Assembly: GCA_002717565.1 (NCBI GenBank)
Contig: PBAZ01000017.1
Location: forward strand, 1-51,487
Reading direction: 5' to 3'
Source: Chloroflexota bacterium
GTDB lineage: Bacteria; Chloroflexota; Dehalococcoidia; Lucifugimonadales; GCA-2717565
DNA: 51,487 nt
Shown here: positions 39,300 through 48,025 of the stretch, in pieces
Numbering within the stretch: the first letter of the stretch is position 1
How the letters are laid out: each line of letters begins with the position of its first letter
Translations under genes and position numbers: made by a program
The notes under the pieces: model-generated
Told to the model about the DNA's origin: nothing
The model's input: the letters and a program-made list of their open reading frames with translations, nothing else
Database searches by the model: none

Positions 39300-39336
39300 A
39301 AGCGTGTGCCTGATTTTGTGCTACAGGCACACGCTT
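39300..39336. other. 13-bp perfect inverted repeat in divergent intergenic region
   Basis: AAGCGTGTGCCTG-attttgtgcta-CAGGCACACGCTT. Confidence 0.7.
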
Positions 39337-39411
39337 TATGGATGGTGCCCTTGCGAATTGAAGCAGTTAAGTGGCAAACTTAGTTTCAAACTAAAGCAGA
39401 GGGGGGATAGA

Positions 39412-40095
39412 ATGCCTGAAAACATTATTACTCAAACTGTGAATTTCCGCGCTAACGGTAATACGGCTGATGGATACTTGGCTCGTCCAGAAAGCTCTGG
39501 GCCTCATCCTGCGGTCATCGTAATTCAGGAATGGTGGGGTGTGGATGCGCATATTAAAGATGTGACAGAGCGATTTGCTCGACTGGGATTCGTGGCGATA
39601 GCACCTGACCTATACCACGGTCAAGTGACTGCAGAGCCAGACGAAGCAAAAAAACTACTCATGGAACTTGAATATGAAACGGCCGCAAAAGAAATCGATG
39701 GAGCCGCTGCTTGGCTTGAGAGTCAAGAATTTGTAAATGGGTCGAGATTTGGATGTGTCGGGTATTGCATGGGTGGAGGATTAGTCTTAACGACAGCAAT
39801 AAGAAATCACAATGTTGCCGGTGCTATCGTTTACTATGGTGGGCTTCCTAATCCGGTAGACAGTTTGTCTGGGATTGAGGCCCCCGTTCTGGCTTTTTAT
39901 GGGGATGGTGAGGCAGGTACAGCTAATGAACTGGAAAGAGTTCTAACTGAACACAACAAATCAGTTGAAGTTCATATATATGAAGGAGCCGCCCACGGGT
40001 TCTTTAATGATTCGAATGAAGGCGGATATGATCTGGCTTCTGCATATGATACATGGCCTCGAGCGGTGCAATTTTTTCAAACTAATCTTGGGTAA
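39412..40095 (+). CDS. Dienelactone hydrolase family protein
   Basis: PAVIVIQEWWGVDAHIKDVTERFARLGFVAIAPDLYHG, GCVGYCMGGG nucleophile, GAAHGFFND; ATG 39412 (ORF from GTG 39304). Confidence 0.93.
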   Translation: MPENIITQTVNFRANGNTADGYLARPESSGPHPAVIVIQEWWGVDAHIKDVTERFARLGFVAIAPDLYHGQVTAEPDEAKKLLMELEYETAAKEIDGAAAWLESQEFVNGSRFGCVGYCMGGGLVLTTAIRNHNVAGAIVYYGGLPNPVDSLSGIEAPVLAFYGDGEAGTANELERVLTEHNKSVEVHIYEGAAHGFFNDSNEGGYDLASAYDTWPRAVQFFQTNLG

Positions 40096-40140
40096 TCCGA
40101 AGCTGTGACTGCGCATGGTCAGTAGTTCATGGCTTTATAC

Positions 40141-40187
40141 TCTAGTGGCCGCACCAATAGCGACAGGCTATTAGTGCAGCCACTAGA
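40141..40187 (-). terminator. 21-bp stem / 5-nt loop hairpin downstream of arsM
   Basis: TCTAGTGGCCGCACCAATAGC-gacag-GCTATTAGTGCAGCCACTAGA; the two non-Watson-Crick positions are G-U wobbles in minus-strand RNA. Confidence 0.7.
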
Positions 40188-40203
40188 ATCATTGGCTAGT
40201 AAC

Positions 40204-41010
40204 CTAATTTGGCTTAAAAGCTACTACCTTCACGCTGATGACAGCTGGGGCACTCAAATCGTAGATTCGGGCAGTCCCTTCTTCTTCTTCGATAGATATG
40301 TTGGTGAAACCAGCATTGCCCAGTCGACTTAGGTAAGCATCGCGGTCTTCTGCTCCAGTAACGCAAGCAGCCCACTGCTCTGGGTCGTTGCGAAGAGTTT
40401 CTGGAACCTCTCCAAGCGACATCATGTCCGAGATATGTAAACGCCCACCCGGTGAAAGGATGCGAAAGCTTTCACGTGCTACAGCGTCTTTGTCTGGAGA
40501 GAGACAGACCACGCAGTTAGAAATAACTACATCTATGCTAGCGTCGGGGAGCGGTATTTGCTCCATTTCCCCGTGGATAAAGTCTACATTTGTGACGCCC
40601 AATGATGCAGCGTTTTTCTGAGCTAACATGATCATATCCGCTGTCATGTCGAGGCCTGTAACATGACCATTCTGACCCACTTGTCGGGCGGCTAAGAAGC
40701 AGTCAATACCGCCCCCAGATCCTAGGTCAAGCACGCGCTCGCCGTTCTTGAGGCCAGCCAGCGCTGTTGGATTGCCACACCCAGCAGATGATGCTATTGC
40801 CTCTAACGGTAGACCTTCAAGTTCTGCTTGTGCGTATAAGTTGGAAAATGCTCCAAATGATGTATCGAGATTGGTTTCACAGGTTCCATCCGCACAGGAT
40901 TCAGCTTCACTGATATTGGTTAGAACGGTTAATTGCGTGACTTGGCGGGCTCGCTCCCCATACTTTTCTCTAACGAAGTCTTTGATGTTTGCTGAATTGT
41001 TTATCATAGG
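40204..41010 (-). CDS. arsM: Arsenite methyltransferase (ArsM-like)
   Basis: SSAGCGNPTALAGLKNGERVLDLGSGGGIDCFLAARQVG, VISNCVVCLSPDKDAVARESFRILSPGGRLHISD; start MINNSANIKDFVREKYGERA at 41010 (ORF open to 41058). Confidence 0.9.
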   Translation of the reverse strand, partial: PMINNSANIKDFVREKYGERARQVTQLTVLTNISEAESCADGTCETNLDTSFGAFSNLYAQAELEGLPLEAIASSAGCGNPTALAGLKNGERVLDLGSGGGIDCFLAARQVGQNGHVTGLDMTADMIMLAQKNAASLGVTNVDFIHGEMEQIPLPDASIDVVISNCVVCLSPDKDAVARESFRILSPGGRLHISDMMSLGEVPETLRNDPEQWAACVTGAEDRDAYLSRLGNAGFTNISIEEEEGTARIYDLSAPAVISVKVVAFKPN

Positions 41011-41066
41011 TATCTCCTGACTTGCACTATATTCCTGTTCCGTACTAAATTTAATCATATTTCATT

Positions 41067-41081
41067 CTTATTGCCAATAAG
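41067..41081. promoter_or_regulatory. Palindrome CTTATTG-C-CAATAAG, candidate operator
   Basis: Perfect 7-1-7 inverted repeat upstream of arsM. Confidence 0.4.
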
Positions 41082-41160
41082 TAGATTTTAACGAACATAT
41101 TCCATGTGATTTATTTGCATTGTCAACTTCGGGTCACTGAATTTGTCAAAGGATACAGAT

Positions 41161-42306
41161 ATGGTGGGTGGGCGTAAGCGTCTAGTATTAAACTTCCCAA
41201 TAGTACTGGGATTATTATTGGTTGTTGTTGTTTTATTCTTTGGTTGTTCGAGACATGGCGTTGCACTGACTAAGTCAATGTTATTTGTTCCGCAAATATT
41301 TGATATTGGAGTTAAGCCTCTCGAATGGTTCACTCCTCAACCGTTAAGGGAGCGGGTGTTCGTTTCTCATGGCGACTGGACGCTTGAAGCAGATATATAT
41401 CGTCCATCCAGCGACGGTGCATTCCCCGCAGTTTTACTGTTTCTAGGGGTTGCTCCTGCTACACCAGACGATCCTAGGATTGTTGCGTTAGGAGAGGCTT
41501 TGGCTCGATCAGGTATGGTTGCCTCGTTTTATTGGTCCCCCAAAATGATTGAAGGGAACTTAGATATTAATGATGTAGCAGGTTTGGTTAGGTTGTTTGG
41601 CTTCTTACAAGAACGCGATTATGTGATTCAGGATCAGGTGGGTATTGGGGGATTTTGTGTGGGGGCTAGCTTTGTTTTGATCGCAGCGACTGATGAGGAA
41701 ATTCGTAATGAGGTTGCGTTTGTTAATCTTTTTGGACCATATTTCGATCTTGGTGATGTAATAGTATCTGCGGTTTCAGAACAATCAAGCTATGAAGGAG
41801 AAGTAAGAAGTTGGATTCCTGATGACCTTACGCAAAGCACATTGCAAGACCATTTGGTTAGCGGGCTAATTTTGCGTGAGCGTATTGCAATCCAAGAAGC
41901 CCTTAGCCTGGGAGGTTTTGCAGACACAACTGAGCTTGACCTGTCTAAAGAGGGGCTGGCTGTCTATGAGCTTCTTTCCGGTACATCTCGTGATGAGGCT
42001 AAAAAGTTATTGCAATTCATCCCAATACAAACCACACGGAGTATGGTTCAGATTTCTCCTCGAAGCTATATTCGTTATCTAGAAGCTCCTGTCCTAGTGA
42101 TGCATGATCGGGATGATAGACTTATACCCGTTGAGGAATCCCGTAGATTGGTTGATCAGGTAATGCAATTTGGGGACGTGAAATATACGGAGTATACTAG
42201 CATATTTTCTCACGTTAGCCCTCGAGAATCACTTAGGGTGCAGTATTTAACCGATATGCTCAGGTTTATATCGCATATGCATTCGATCATGATGCAGATA
42301 ACTTAG
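41161..42306 (+). CDS. Membrane-anchored alpha/beta hydrolase, dienelactone-hydrolase-like
   Basis: N-terminal TM (LVLNFPIVLGLLLVVVVLFFG), GIGGFCVGASF nucleophile elbow, VMHDRDDRLIPVEESRRL, SHVSPRESL. Confidence 0.8.
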   Translation: MVGGRKRLVLNFPIVLGLLLVVVVLFFGCSRHGVALTKSMLFVPQIFDIGVKPLEWFTPQPLRERVFVSHGDWTLEADIYRPSSDGAFPAVLLFLGVAPATPDDPRIVALGEALARSGMVASFYWSPKMIEGNLDINDVAGLVRLFGFLQERDYVIQDQVGIGGFCVGASFVLIAATDEEIRNEVAFVNLFGPYFDLGDVIVSAVSEQSSYEGEVRSWIPDDLTQSTLQDHLVSGLILRERIAIQEALSLGGFADTTELDLSKEGLAVYELLSGTSRDEAKKLLQFIPIQTTRSMVQISPRSYIRYLEAPVLVMHDRDDRLIPVEESRRLVDQVMQFGDVKYTEYTSIFSHVSPRESLRVQYLTDMLRFISHMHSIMMQIT

Positions 42307-42498
42307 CCTGAAGGAAAGGGATCAATTCGCCTCGTTGCAATGCAGATTTTGAAAAGAGATACCGATTGGGCGTTTGTGTGATATGATGCCGCGATTTGCG
42401 TATATGCTGTATTGTATCGCTAATCTTTTGCCAACAATATCTCTGGGAAACTGATTGGAACTTCTTGAATAAGTAGGTTATGGAATGTTGAATTACTG

Positions 42499-43455
42499 AT
42501 GCGGTTCAAAATAACTTGGTATCTAGTTCTGATTGTGATAGTGATAGGTATGCCTGTGATGGGATTTGCCCTCAATACAAAAGTTGTTCATGGGCATATA
42601 CCATACATAGCAGGTTCGAAACATCCTGATATGGCGAGCTCGCTACACCTAGATAATATACAGATATCTAAGGTCGTCTATCAGGAACTCACATCTGAAG
42701 CAGAACAATCCTGGATTAGGATCAATGCGAAAAAAGGAGAGGAGTTATATTTTCAAATAGGTGTCCCGTATTTGCCCAGTCTTCGCGAATATCAGCCATC
42801 TTTGGCTTTGATCAACCCTGAAATTGCCGACGACTTAGGTAGTGATTCGGATCTCCGTAAGGATGGGGTTGAATTTTTTCATTCAGCTACTCAATTTGAG
42901 CGTACTATATTTCATGAACGTTTCACCGATACTACGTCCTGGGTATTGCTTGAACAGATAGTGGAGTTATCCGAGGCAGGAGACTATTATCTTGTATCAT
43001 TCTCCCCTGAGTCAGTGTCCGGCAAATTATGGATTTCGATTGGTCGACAAGAATCCTTTGGTCCAGGGGATTTGGCTAGACTTCCGTTTGTAATATCAGA
43101 CGTAAAGTCATTTCATGCTAACGGTGAAGATGATAATTTGGGGTCTAGCGACGCTAACGCTGAGCGTTCTCGTGAAATTATCGATCCAGTACCAAATGAT
43201 GGTAATATCCCGCCCTCCCGTGAAATCATAGATCTGGTACCCAATAATAGTAATACAGACCCTCCAAGTGGAACAGTTAATGATCTATTGCTTACTGATG
43301 GCAGCCCGTCAAGTTCCGAGGGCATGATGGATGGAGTAGCTGATGACTCAGATGAAAAAGGTGGTGAAATGATAGCGGATGCTTATTTGATCGGGTTAGG
43401 AATGATGGGGATTGCTACGCTGGGGATTGTGATTGCTTGGCGTAAGTTTCGATAG
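42499..43455 (+). CDS. Hypothetical protein with N-terminal signal-like segment and C-terminal TM anchor
   Basis: N-terminal WYLVLIVIVIGMPVMGFA, C-terminal LIGLGMMGIATLGIVIAWRKFR, low-complexity repeat linker. Confidence 0.75.
   Translation: MRFKITWYLVLIVIVIGMPVMGFALNTKVVHGHIPYIAGSKHPDMASSLHLDNIQISKVVYQELTSEAEQSWIRINAKKGEELYFQIGVPYLPSLREYQPSLALINPEIADDLGSDSDLRKDGVEFFHSATQFERTIFHERFTDTTSWVLLEQIVELSEAGDYYLVSFSPESVSGKLWISIGRQESFGPGDLARLPFVISDVKSFHANGEDDNLGSSDANAERSREIIDPVPNDGNIPPSREIIDLVPNNSNTDPPSGTVNDLLLTDGSPSSSEGMMDGVADDSDEKGGEMIADAYLIGLGMMGIATLGIVIAWRKFR
43168..43360 (+). repeat. Imperfect ~48-51 nt coding repeats (16-17 aa)
   Basis: SREIIDPVPNDGNIPP / SREIIDLVPNNSNTDPP / SGTVNDLLLTDGSPSS / SEGMMDGVADDSDEKG. 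Confidence 0.6.
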
Positions 43456-43495
43456 CTTGTGTATCTGGCTATGGCAAGAATAGAAAGGATGAAAT

Positions 43496-44287
43496 ATGGA
43501 TCTGGAATTAGAAGGGAAAGTGGCTATAGTGACTGGTGGTAGTAAAGGTATAGGTCGGGCTATAGCGCTAGAATTGGCAAGAGAAGGAGTCAACGTTGCT
43601 ATTTGTGCCAGAACTCAAGAGACCGTGGAAATGGCAGCAAAGGAATTAGCTCTAGAAACAGGAAGGGTGATCGTTCCTATTGTCGCAGATATGACCAAAA
43701 CCGCTGATGTTCGGAATATGGTTAAGCAAACGGTTGCGGATTTAGGTCGCGTCGACATCCTGGTGAATAACGCCGCAGTAGTAGGAGGACAAGTCCGAGG
43801 GACGCTTTCGGAGGCGGAGGAGATAGACCTTAGCCAGGATTTGGATACGAAAGTTGTTGGTTATTTTCGATGTATCAAGGAAGTAGCCCCACACATGCAG
43901 GCTCAGAAATGGGGGAGAATTATTAATATAGGTGGGCTGTCTGCTAGACAGGCTAGTATATATGGGTTGAGGAATGCAGCGATCGCTCATCTTACTAAAA
44001 CCCTATCTGATCAACTAGGCGGAGATGGCATAACCGTTAATGTGATTCATCCTGGAAGTACTCGTACTGAGGATGTGGACCGCAGGCTTGCCCAAGGGGC
44101 ATCTAAGCAAGACATTAGCGTTGAGGAACTTGTGACAAGGAATGCCCAAAACGTGGCAATCAAACGTAGCATTTTTCCATCCGAATTGGCATATCTTGTT
44201 TCGTTCCTTGCTTCACCTAAAGCAGAATGTATAACGGGAGAGTCGATAGCGGCCGGAGGAGGTGCCATGGGAGCAGTTTTTCAATAA
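43496..44287 (+). CDS. SDR family oxidoreductase
   Basis: VAIVTGGSKGIGRAIALELA, DILVNNAAVVGG, GGLSARQASIYGLRNAA. Confidence 0.92.
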   Translation: MDLELEGKVAIVTGGSKGIGRAIALELAREGVNVAICARTQETVEMAAKELALETGRVIVPIVADMTKTADVRNMVKQTVADLGRVDILVNNAAVVGGQVRGTLSEAEEIDLSQDLDTKVVGYFRCIKEVAPHMQAQKWGRIINIGGLSARQASIYGLRNAAIAHLTKTLSDQLGGDGITVNVIHPGSTRTEDVDRRLAQGASKQDISVEELVTRNAQNVAIKRSIFPSELAYLVSFLASPKAECITGESIAAGGGAMGAVFQ

Positions 44288-44354
44288 GGGAATGTGTGCA
44301 GTATTATTTGCATGTGGTTGTCGGAATATTTTAACTACGGAAAGGATAGGCTTG

Positions 44355-44891
44355 ATGCGTATAGGGTTAGTTTCGGACACTCATGTTCCTGAAACGGGTC
44401 CAGAGATTCCGCCTCAGGTTTACGCTGCTTTCGAAGGGGTTGATATGATTTTCCACGCAGGAGATATGCATGTGAATGATGTTCTGGATTGGCTTGAGAC
44501 CGTAGCCCCGACAATCGGAGCAAGAGGTAATGGAGATTATCCTACTCCGTGGAATCCTAACAGGCCTGGCCTTTCGGAGGATCCTAGAGTTAAGGATTCC
44601 CATGTAGTAAGAGTAGGTCACGTTTCGGTGGGACTAATTCATGGATTCCCATTACCTGAAGAGGTTCCTTGGCGGACTATCGATGAGCTTTTTGCAATGT
44701 ACTTCAGTCAAGCTGTGGATGTTGTGGTATGCGGGGATACGCATGTAGCTCGTATAGATAGATACGAAAATCTGTTGGTAGTGAATCCTGGAAGTCCTAC
44801 TTTACCCAACCAAGTTTCAGGGTTAGGCACTGTTGGATTCCTAGATATTGTTGGCAATCAGATTACTCCTTCGATTCTCCAGTTGACCTAG
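44355..44891 (+). CDS. YfcE-type metallophosphoesterase
   Basis: MRIGLVSDTHVPE, FHAGDMH, RGNGD, CGDTHVARI, VNPGSPTLP; ATG 44355 (ORF from 44262). Confidence 0.9.
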   Translation: MRIGLVSDTHVPETGPEIPPQVYAAFEGVDMIFHAGDMHVNDVLDWLETVAPTIGARGNGDYPTPWNPNRPGLSEDPRVKDSHVVRVGHVSVGLIHGFPLPEEVPWRTIDELFAMYFSQAVDVVVCGDTHVARIDRYENLLVVNPGSPTLPNQVSGLGTVGFLDIVGNQITPSILQLT

Positions 44892-45454
44892 TCGTTTTTT
44901 CGTGCTCGCCACACAAATGCTGGTGGAAGATTTGTCACGGCGATACCACAAAATATTTTATTTGTATTGTGGTAGGCCATTGTATCGGAGGGTATAGAGC
45001 ATCGAGGTAGATATGATACTTGTACAAACGAGCCACCTGGCTTAAGTATGGTAAATGCCTCAGAGCAAATTGCCTTGCGCAATCCGGCGTTCATGGCATT
45101 TAACGGGATTCCGGATACAATTTCATCGCATTCCTCTATGCCAAGCGAATTGAGGATTTCAACTACATTCCGTGCATCCCCTTCGACGATCGTGCACGCT
45201 GGGAAGTTGGATTTGAGTAGGGCAACAAACTCAGGGGACTGTTCAATTATGATGAGTTTTTCAGGGGCAATGCCTTTGCGCACGAGGGCCTTTGTGAAAG
45301 AGCCTGTCCCTGCTCCCAGCTCAAGCACATGTCCTGAGTTACGGGGTTGGATATGCTGGACCATGAGTTTACTCAGGGCCGCTCCGCTTGGAAAGAGAGC
45401 TCCAAGCTGTAGGGGATGTTTCAGATAATTCCTGAACCATAGTCCGTAGCTCAT
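44888..45454 (-). CDS. SAM-dependent methyltransferase, phospholipid N-methyltransferase-like (COG3963-like)
   Basis: FRNYLKHPLQLGALFPSGAALSKLM, HVLELGAGTGSFTKAL, VSGIPLNAM. Confidence 0.8.
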   Translation of the reverse strand: MSYGLWFRNYLKHPLQLGALFPSGAALSKLMVQHIQPRNSGHVLELGAGTGSFTKALVRKGIAPEKLIIIEQSPEFVALLKSNFPACTIVEGDARNVVEILNSLGIEECDEIVSGIPLNAMNAGLRKAICSEAFTILKPGGSFVQVSYLPRCSIPSDTMAYHNTNKIFCGIAVTNLPPAFVWRARKND

Positions 45455-45631
45455 TGGGAGATTCTATCAGTTTGTTGGAATATTCGCATGTATCCGCTGC
45501 CACTTTATTAGGGTTATAAATATACAAGCCATTGATATCGCTGTCGGATATATTCAAATTTCAGCGAACAGTGATACGTAATTACTTTTTCTAGAGATGC
45601 TTGTTTTATCCACGTATTCTATACTTGTCGA

Positions 45632-46936
45632 ATGGAGCATCAAACTGAAAGTATACGTAAGGCTTTGACAAATAGAGTTCCATTTTATTATGGCTGGGTA
45701 GTTCTGGTTATCTCCGCGACAGCGATGTTTGCATCGGGGCCTGGTCAAACTTATAGCGTTTCGATTTTTTTAGAGCCGATGAGAAATGATTTAGGGCTAG
45801 GTCTAACCCACATCGCGGGTTTGTATACGCTCGGATCATTGTGTGCTGCTATGACAATGTTTTTTGTCGGACGATTGTTGGATCGCTATGGCGCTCGGGT
45901 TATGCTAGTCTCCGTATCTATTTGTTTTGGGTTAGCTACAGTCTGGATGTCTAATATATCTAGTCCGATAGAATTGCTTATTGGCTTCGCTCTAATCCGA
46001 ACTTTAGGGCAGGGATCTTTATCGCTGATTCCGACGACTTTGGTTTCTTTATGGTTCGTTCGACTGCGTGGTCGGGCTATGGCCTTTCACTCTTTGGGTA
46101 GCTCATTTAGCCAGGCAATTTTCCCTCCATTTATTCATATGCTTATACAATCCTCTGGCTGGAGGAATGCATGGCTTTCACTCGGAGTGACAATCCTAGG
46201 TGTGTTGCTATTACCAGCTTTAATATTGGTGCGGCGGACACCTGAATCGATTGGCTTAGTTCCCGATGGCAAAATAGAAAAACATGATTCTGATGACAAT
46301 GGTATAGCTAGCATGTCTGATTGGACACTTGGGCAGGCGATTCGTACTAAGACGATGTGGTACTTGATGTTTGCAGGTACTTCGGCCTCGTTTATTGTCA
46401 CTGCCCTGATGTTCCTTCAGGTATCACTTTTTGAGAGCAAAGGCTTGAGCGCAGAATTGGCGGCGACTGTTTTTGCTGTGATTGCTCCAATGTCCCTCAT
46501 TGGGGCTTTTATAGGCGGTATCCTCGTCGAGCGCGTCACAAATCGATATTTGCTCATAGTTGGTCAGCTAGTCCTAGTGGCAGCTATGCTCTGGACTTTC
46601 TTGGTTTCTAATACACTTGAGGCTGTAATTTATGGAGGTATGTTGGGGTTTAGTACAGGCTTTCTGATGACAGTTAATAGTGTTATATGGCCAAATTATT
46701 ATGGCAGGGAACATCTTGGAAGTATCCGGGGGGTCGCCACGACAGTAACTATCGCCGCAGCGGCATTGGGTCCATTGCCATTCGCGTTTTTAACGGAATT
46801 GATGGACTCGTATGGGAAAGCAGTCCTGGTATTTCTTGTACTTCCTGCTTTATGTATAGTCGCCTCTGCACTTGCTGTCAAGCCAGTATATCAGCAAGGC
46901 GATATGACGAAATTAGATCTGAATTTGGAGGCGTGA
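45632..46936 (+). CDS. MFS transporter
   Basis: FYYGWVVLVISATAMFASGPGQTYSVSIFLEPM. Confidence 0.9.
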   Translation: MEHQTESIRKALTNRVPFYYGWVVLVISATAMFASGPGQTYSVSIFLEPMRNDLGLGLTHIAGLYTLGSLCAAMTMFFVGRLLDRYGARVMLVSVSICFGLATVWMSNISSPIELLIGFALIRTLGQGSLSLIPTTLVSLWFVRLRGRAMAFHSLGSSFSQAIFPPFIHMLIQSSGWRNAWLSLGVTILGVLLLPALILVRRTPESIGLVPDGKIEKHDSDDNGIASMSDWTLGQAIRTKTMWYLMFAGTSASFIVTALMFLQVSLFESKGLSAELAATVFAVIAPMSLIGAFIGGILVERVTNRYLLIVGQLVLVAAMLWTFLVSNTLEAVIYGGMLGFSTGFLMTVNSVIWPNYYGREHLGSIRGVATTVTIAAAALGPLPFAFLTELMDSYGKAVLVFLVLPALCIVASALAVKPVYQQGDMTKLDLNLEA

Positions 46937-48018
46937 TGCGTACTGCAAATATGGGGATTGGGGTTGTCGGGGTTGGTTTTGGGACCGTAGTACAAATACC
47001 CGGATTTCAGGACGAAGGAATCGAGGTTGTAGCGGTTTGTAGCCGTAGGATTGCTCGTGCTCAAAAGGCGGCAGAAGATTTCAATATTCCGTACTACTTC
47101 GATGATTATAGGGAGTTGATCGCTAGAGACGATGTCGACGCAGTTAGCATAGTTACTCCCCCTGCGCTGCACTACCCAATAGCTATGGCTGCATTGAAAG
47201 CTGGTAAACATGTTTTATGCGAAAAGCCGTTTGCGTTGAATGCCATGCAGGCGTTTGATTTGCACAAAGCCGCTCGGGAGACCGATTGTACGGTAATGAT
47301 AACTCATGAGTTTCGCTGGTCTCCACAGAGAGCATACATAAAATCTCTTATAGAAGAGGGGTATTTAGGGAAGATGAAATTGGCTTCCATTCGCTTGTTT
47401 TTTGGTCCCAGTGAAGGGGTTCGGCCTAGACCCGCCACATGGGCCTTGGATGCTTCTCAGGGAGGCGGGGTCTTGTTTGCGTTAGGATCTCATTACATAG
47501 ATGCATTGAGGCATTGGTTTGGGGAAGTTTCATCAGTTGAGGGTCATGTCTGGACTCACTATCCTGAGAGGGTAGATGAATCAGAAATGGAAACTCAGGC
47601 AAGTGCTGATGATACATTTACTTTCACTCTGGAATTTCAAGATGGAGGTTTCGCTACTATGCACGGTAGTAGTGTTGCACCGCATGGGGGGGGTGCCAGA
47701 ATAGATTTATTTGGTACAGACGGGACATTGGTTGCCTTGCAGCCTGGGGTAAATCCTCCTCCGGATGGTGGTGTTTTGGGTGCTCGTGTAGGGAGTGCGG
47801 GTTTGCAAGAATTAGTAATGCCCGGCAAATTTTGTCCCTTTGAAGATCAACGCGATGGCAGATCGATGCCCTTTCGATTACTAGTGCGAGAATTTGTAGC
47901 CGGGATAGAGAGTGGCATATCCCCAAGCCCGAATTTCTATGATGGGTGGAAAACCCAGCAAATATTGGATGGAATCTTGGAATCATCCCGTAAAGGGGAA
48001 GCGGTCAAACTCAACTAG
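46936..48018 (+). CDS. Gfo/Idh/MocA family oxidoreductase
   Basis: MGIGVVGVGFGTVVQIPGF, SIVTPPALHYPIAMAALKAGKHVLCEKPFA; TGATG overlap with upstream MFS gene (ORF track start 46687 is too far upstream). Confidence 0.93.
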   Translation: MRTANMGIGVVGVGFGTVVQIPGFQDEGIEVVAVCSRRIARAQKAAEDFNIPYYFDDYRELIARDDVDAVSIVTPPALHYPIAMAALKAGKHVLCEKPFALNAMQAFDLHKAARETDCTVMITHEFRWSPQRAYIKSLIEEGYLGKMKLASIRLFFGPSEGVRPRPATWALDASQGGGVLFALGSHYIDALRHWFGEVSSVEGHVWTHYPERVDESEMETQASADDTFTFTLEFQDGGFATMHGSSVAPHGGGARIDLFGTDGTLVALQPGVNPPPDGGVLGARVGSAGLQELVMPGKFCPFEDQRDGRSMPFRLLVREFVAGIESGISPSPNFYDGWKTQQILDGILESSRKGEAVKLN

Positions 48019-48025
48019 CTATTTA

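Noticed and set aside
46687-46935. N-terminal extension of the Gfo/Idh/MocA ORF
   Set aside because: Overlaps the end of the MFS gene in another frame; ATG 46936 with TGATG coupling begins the conserved Rossmann fold
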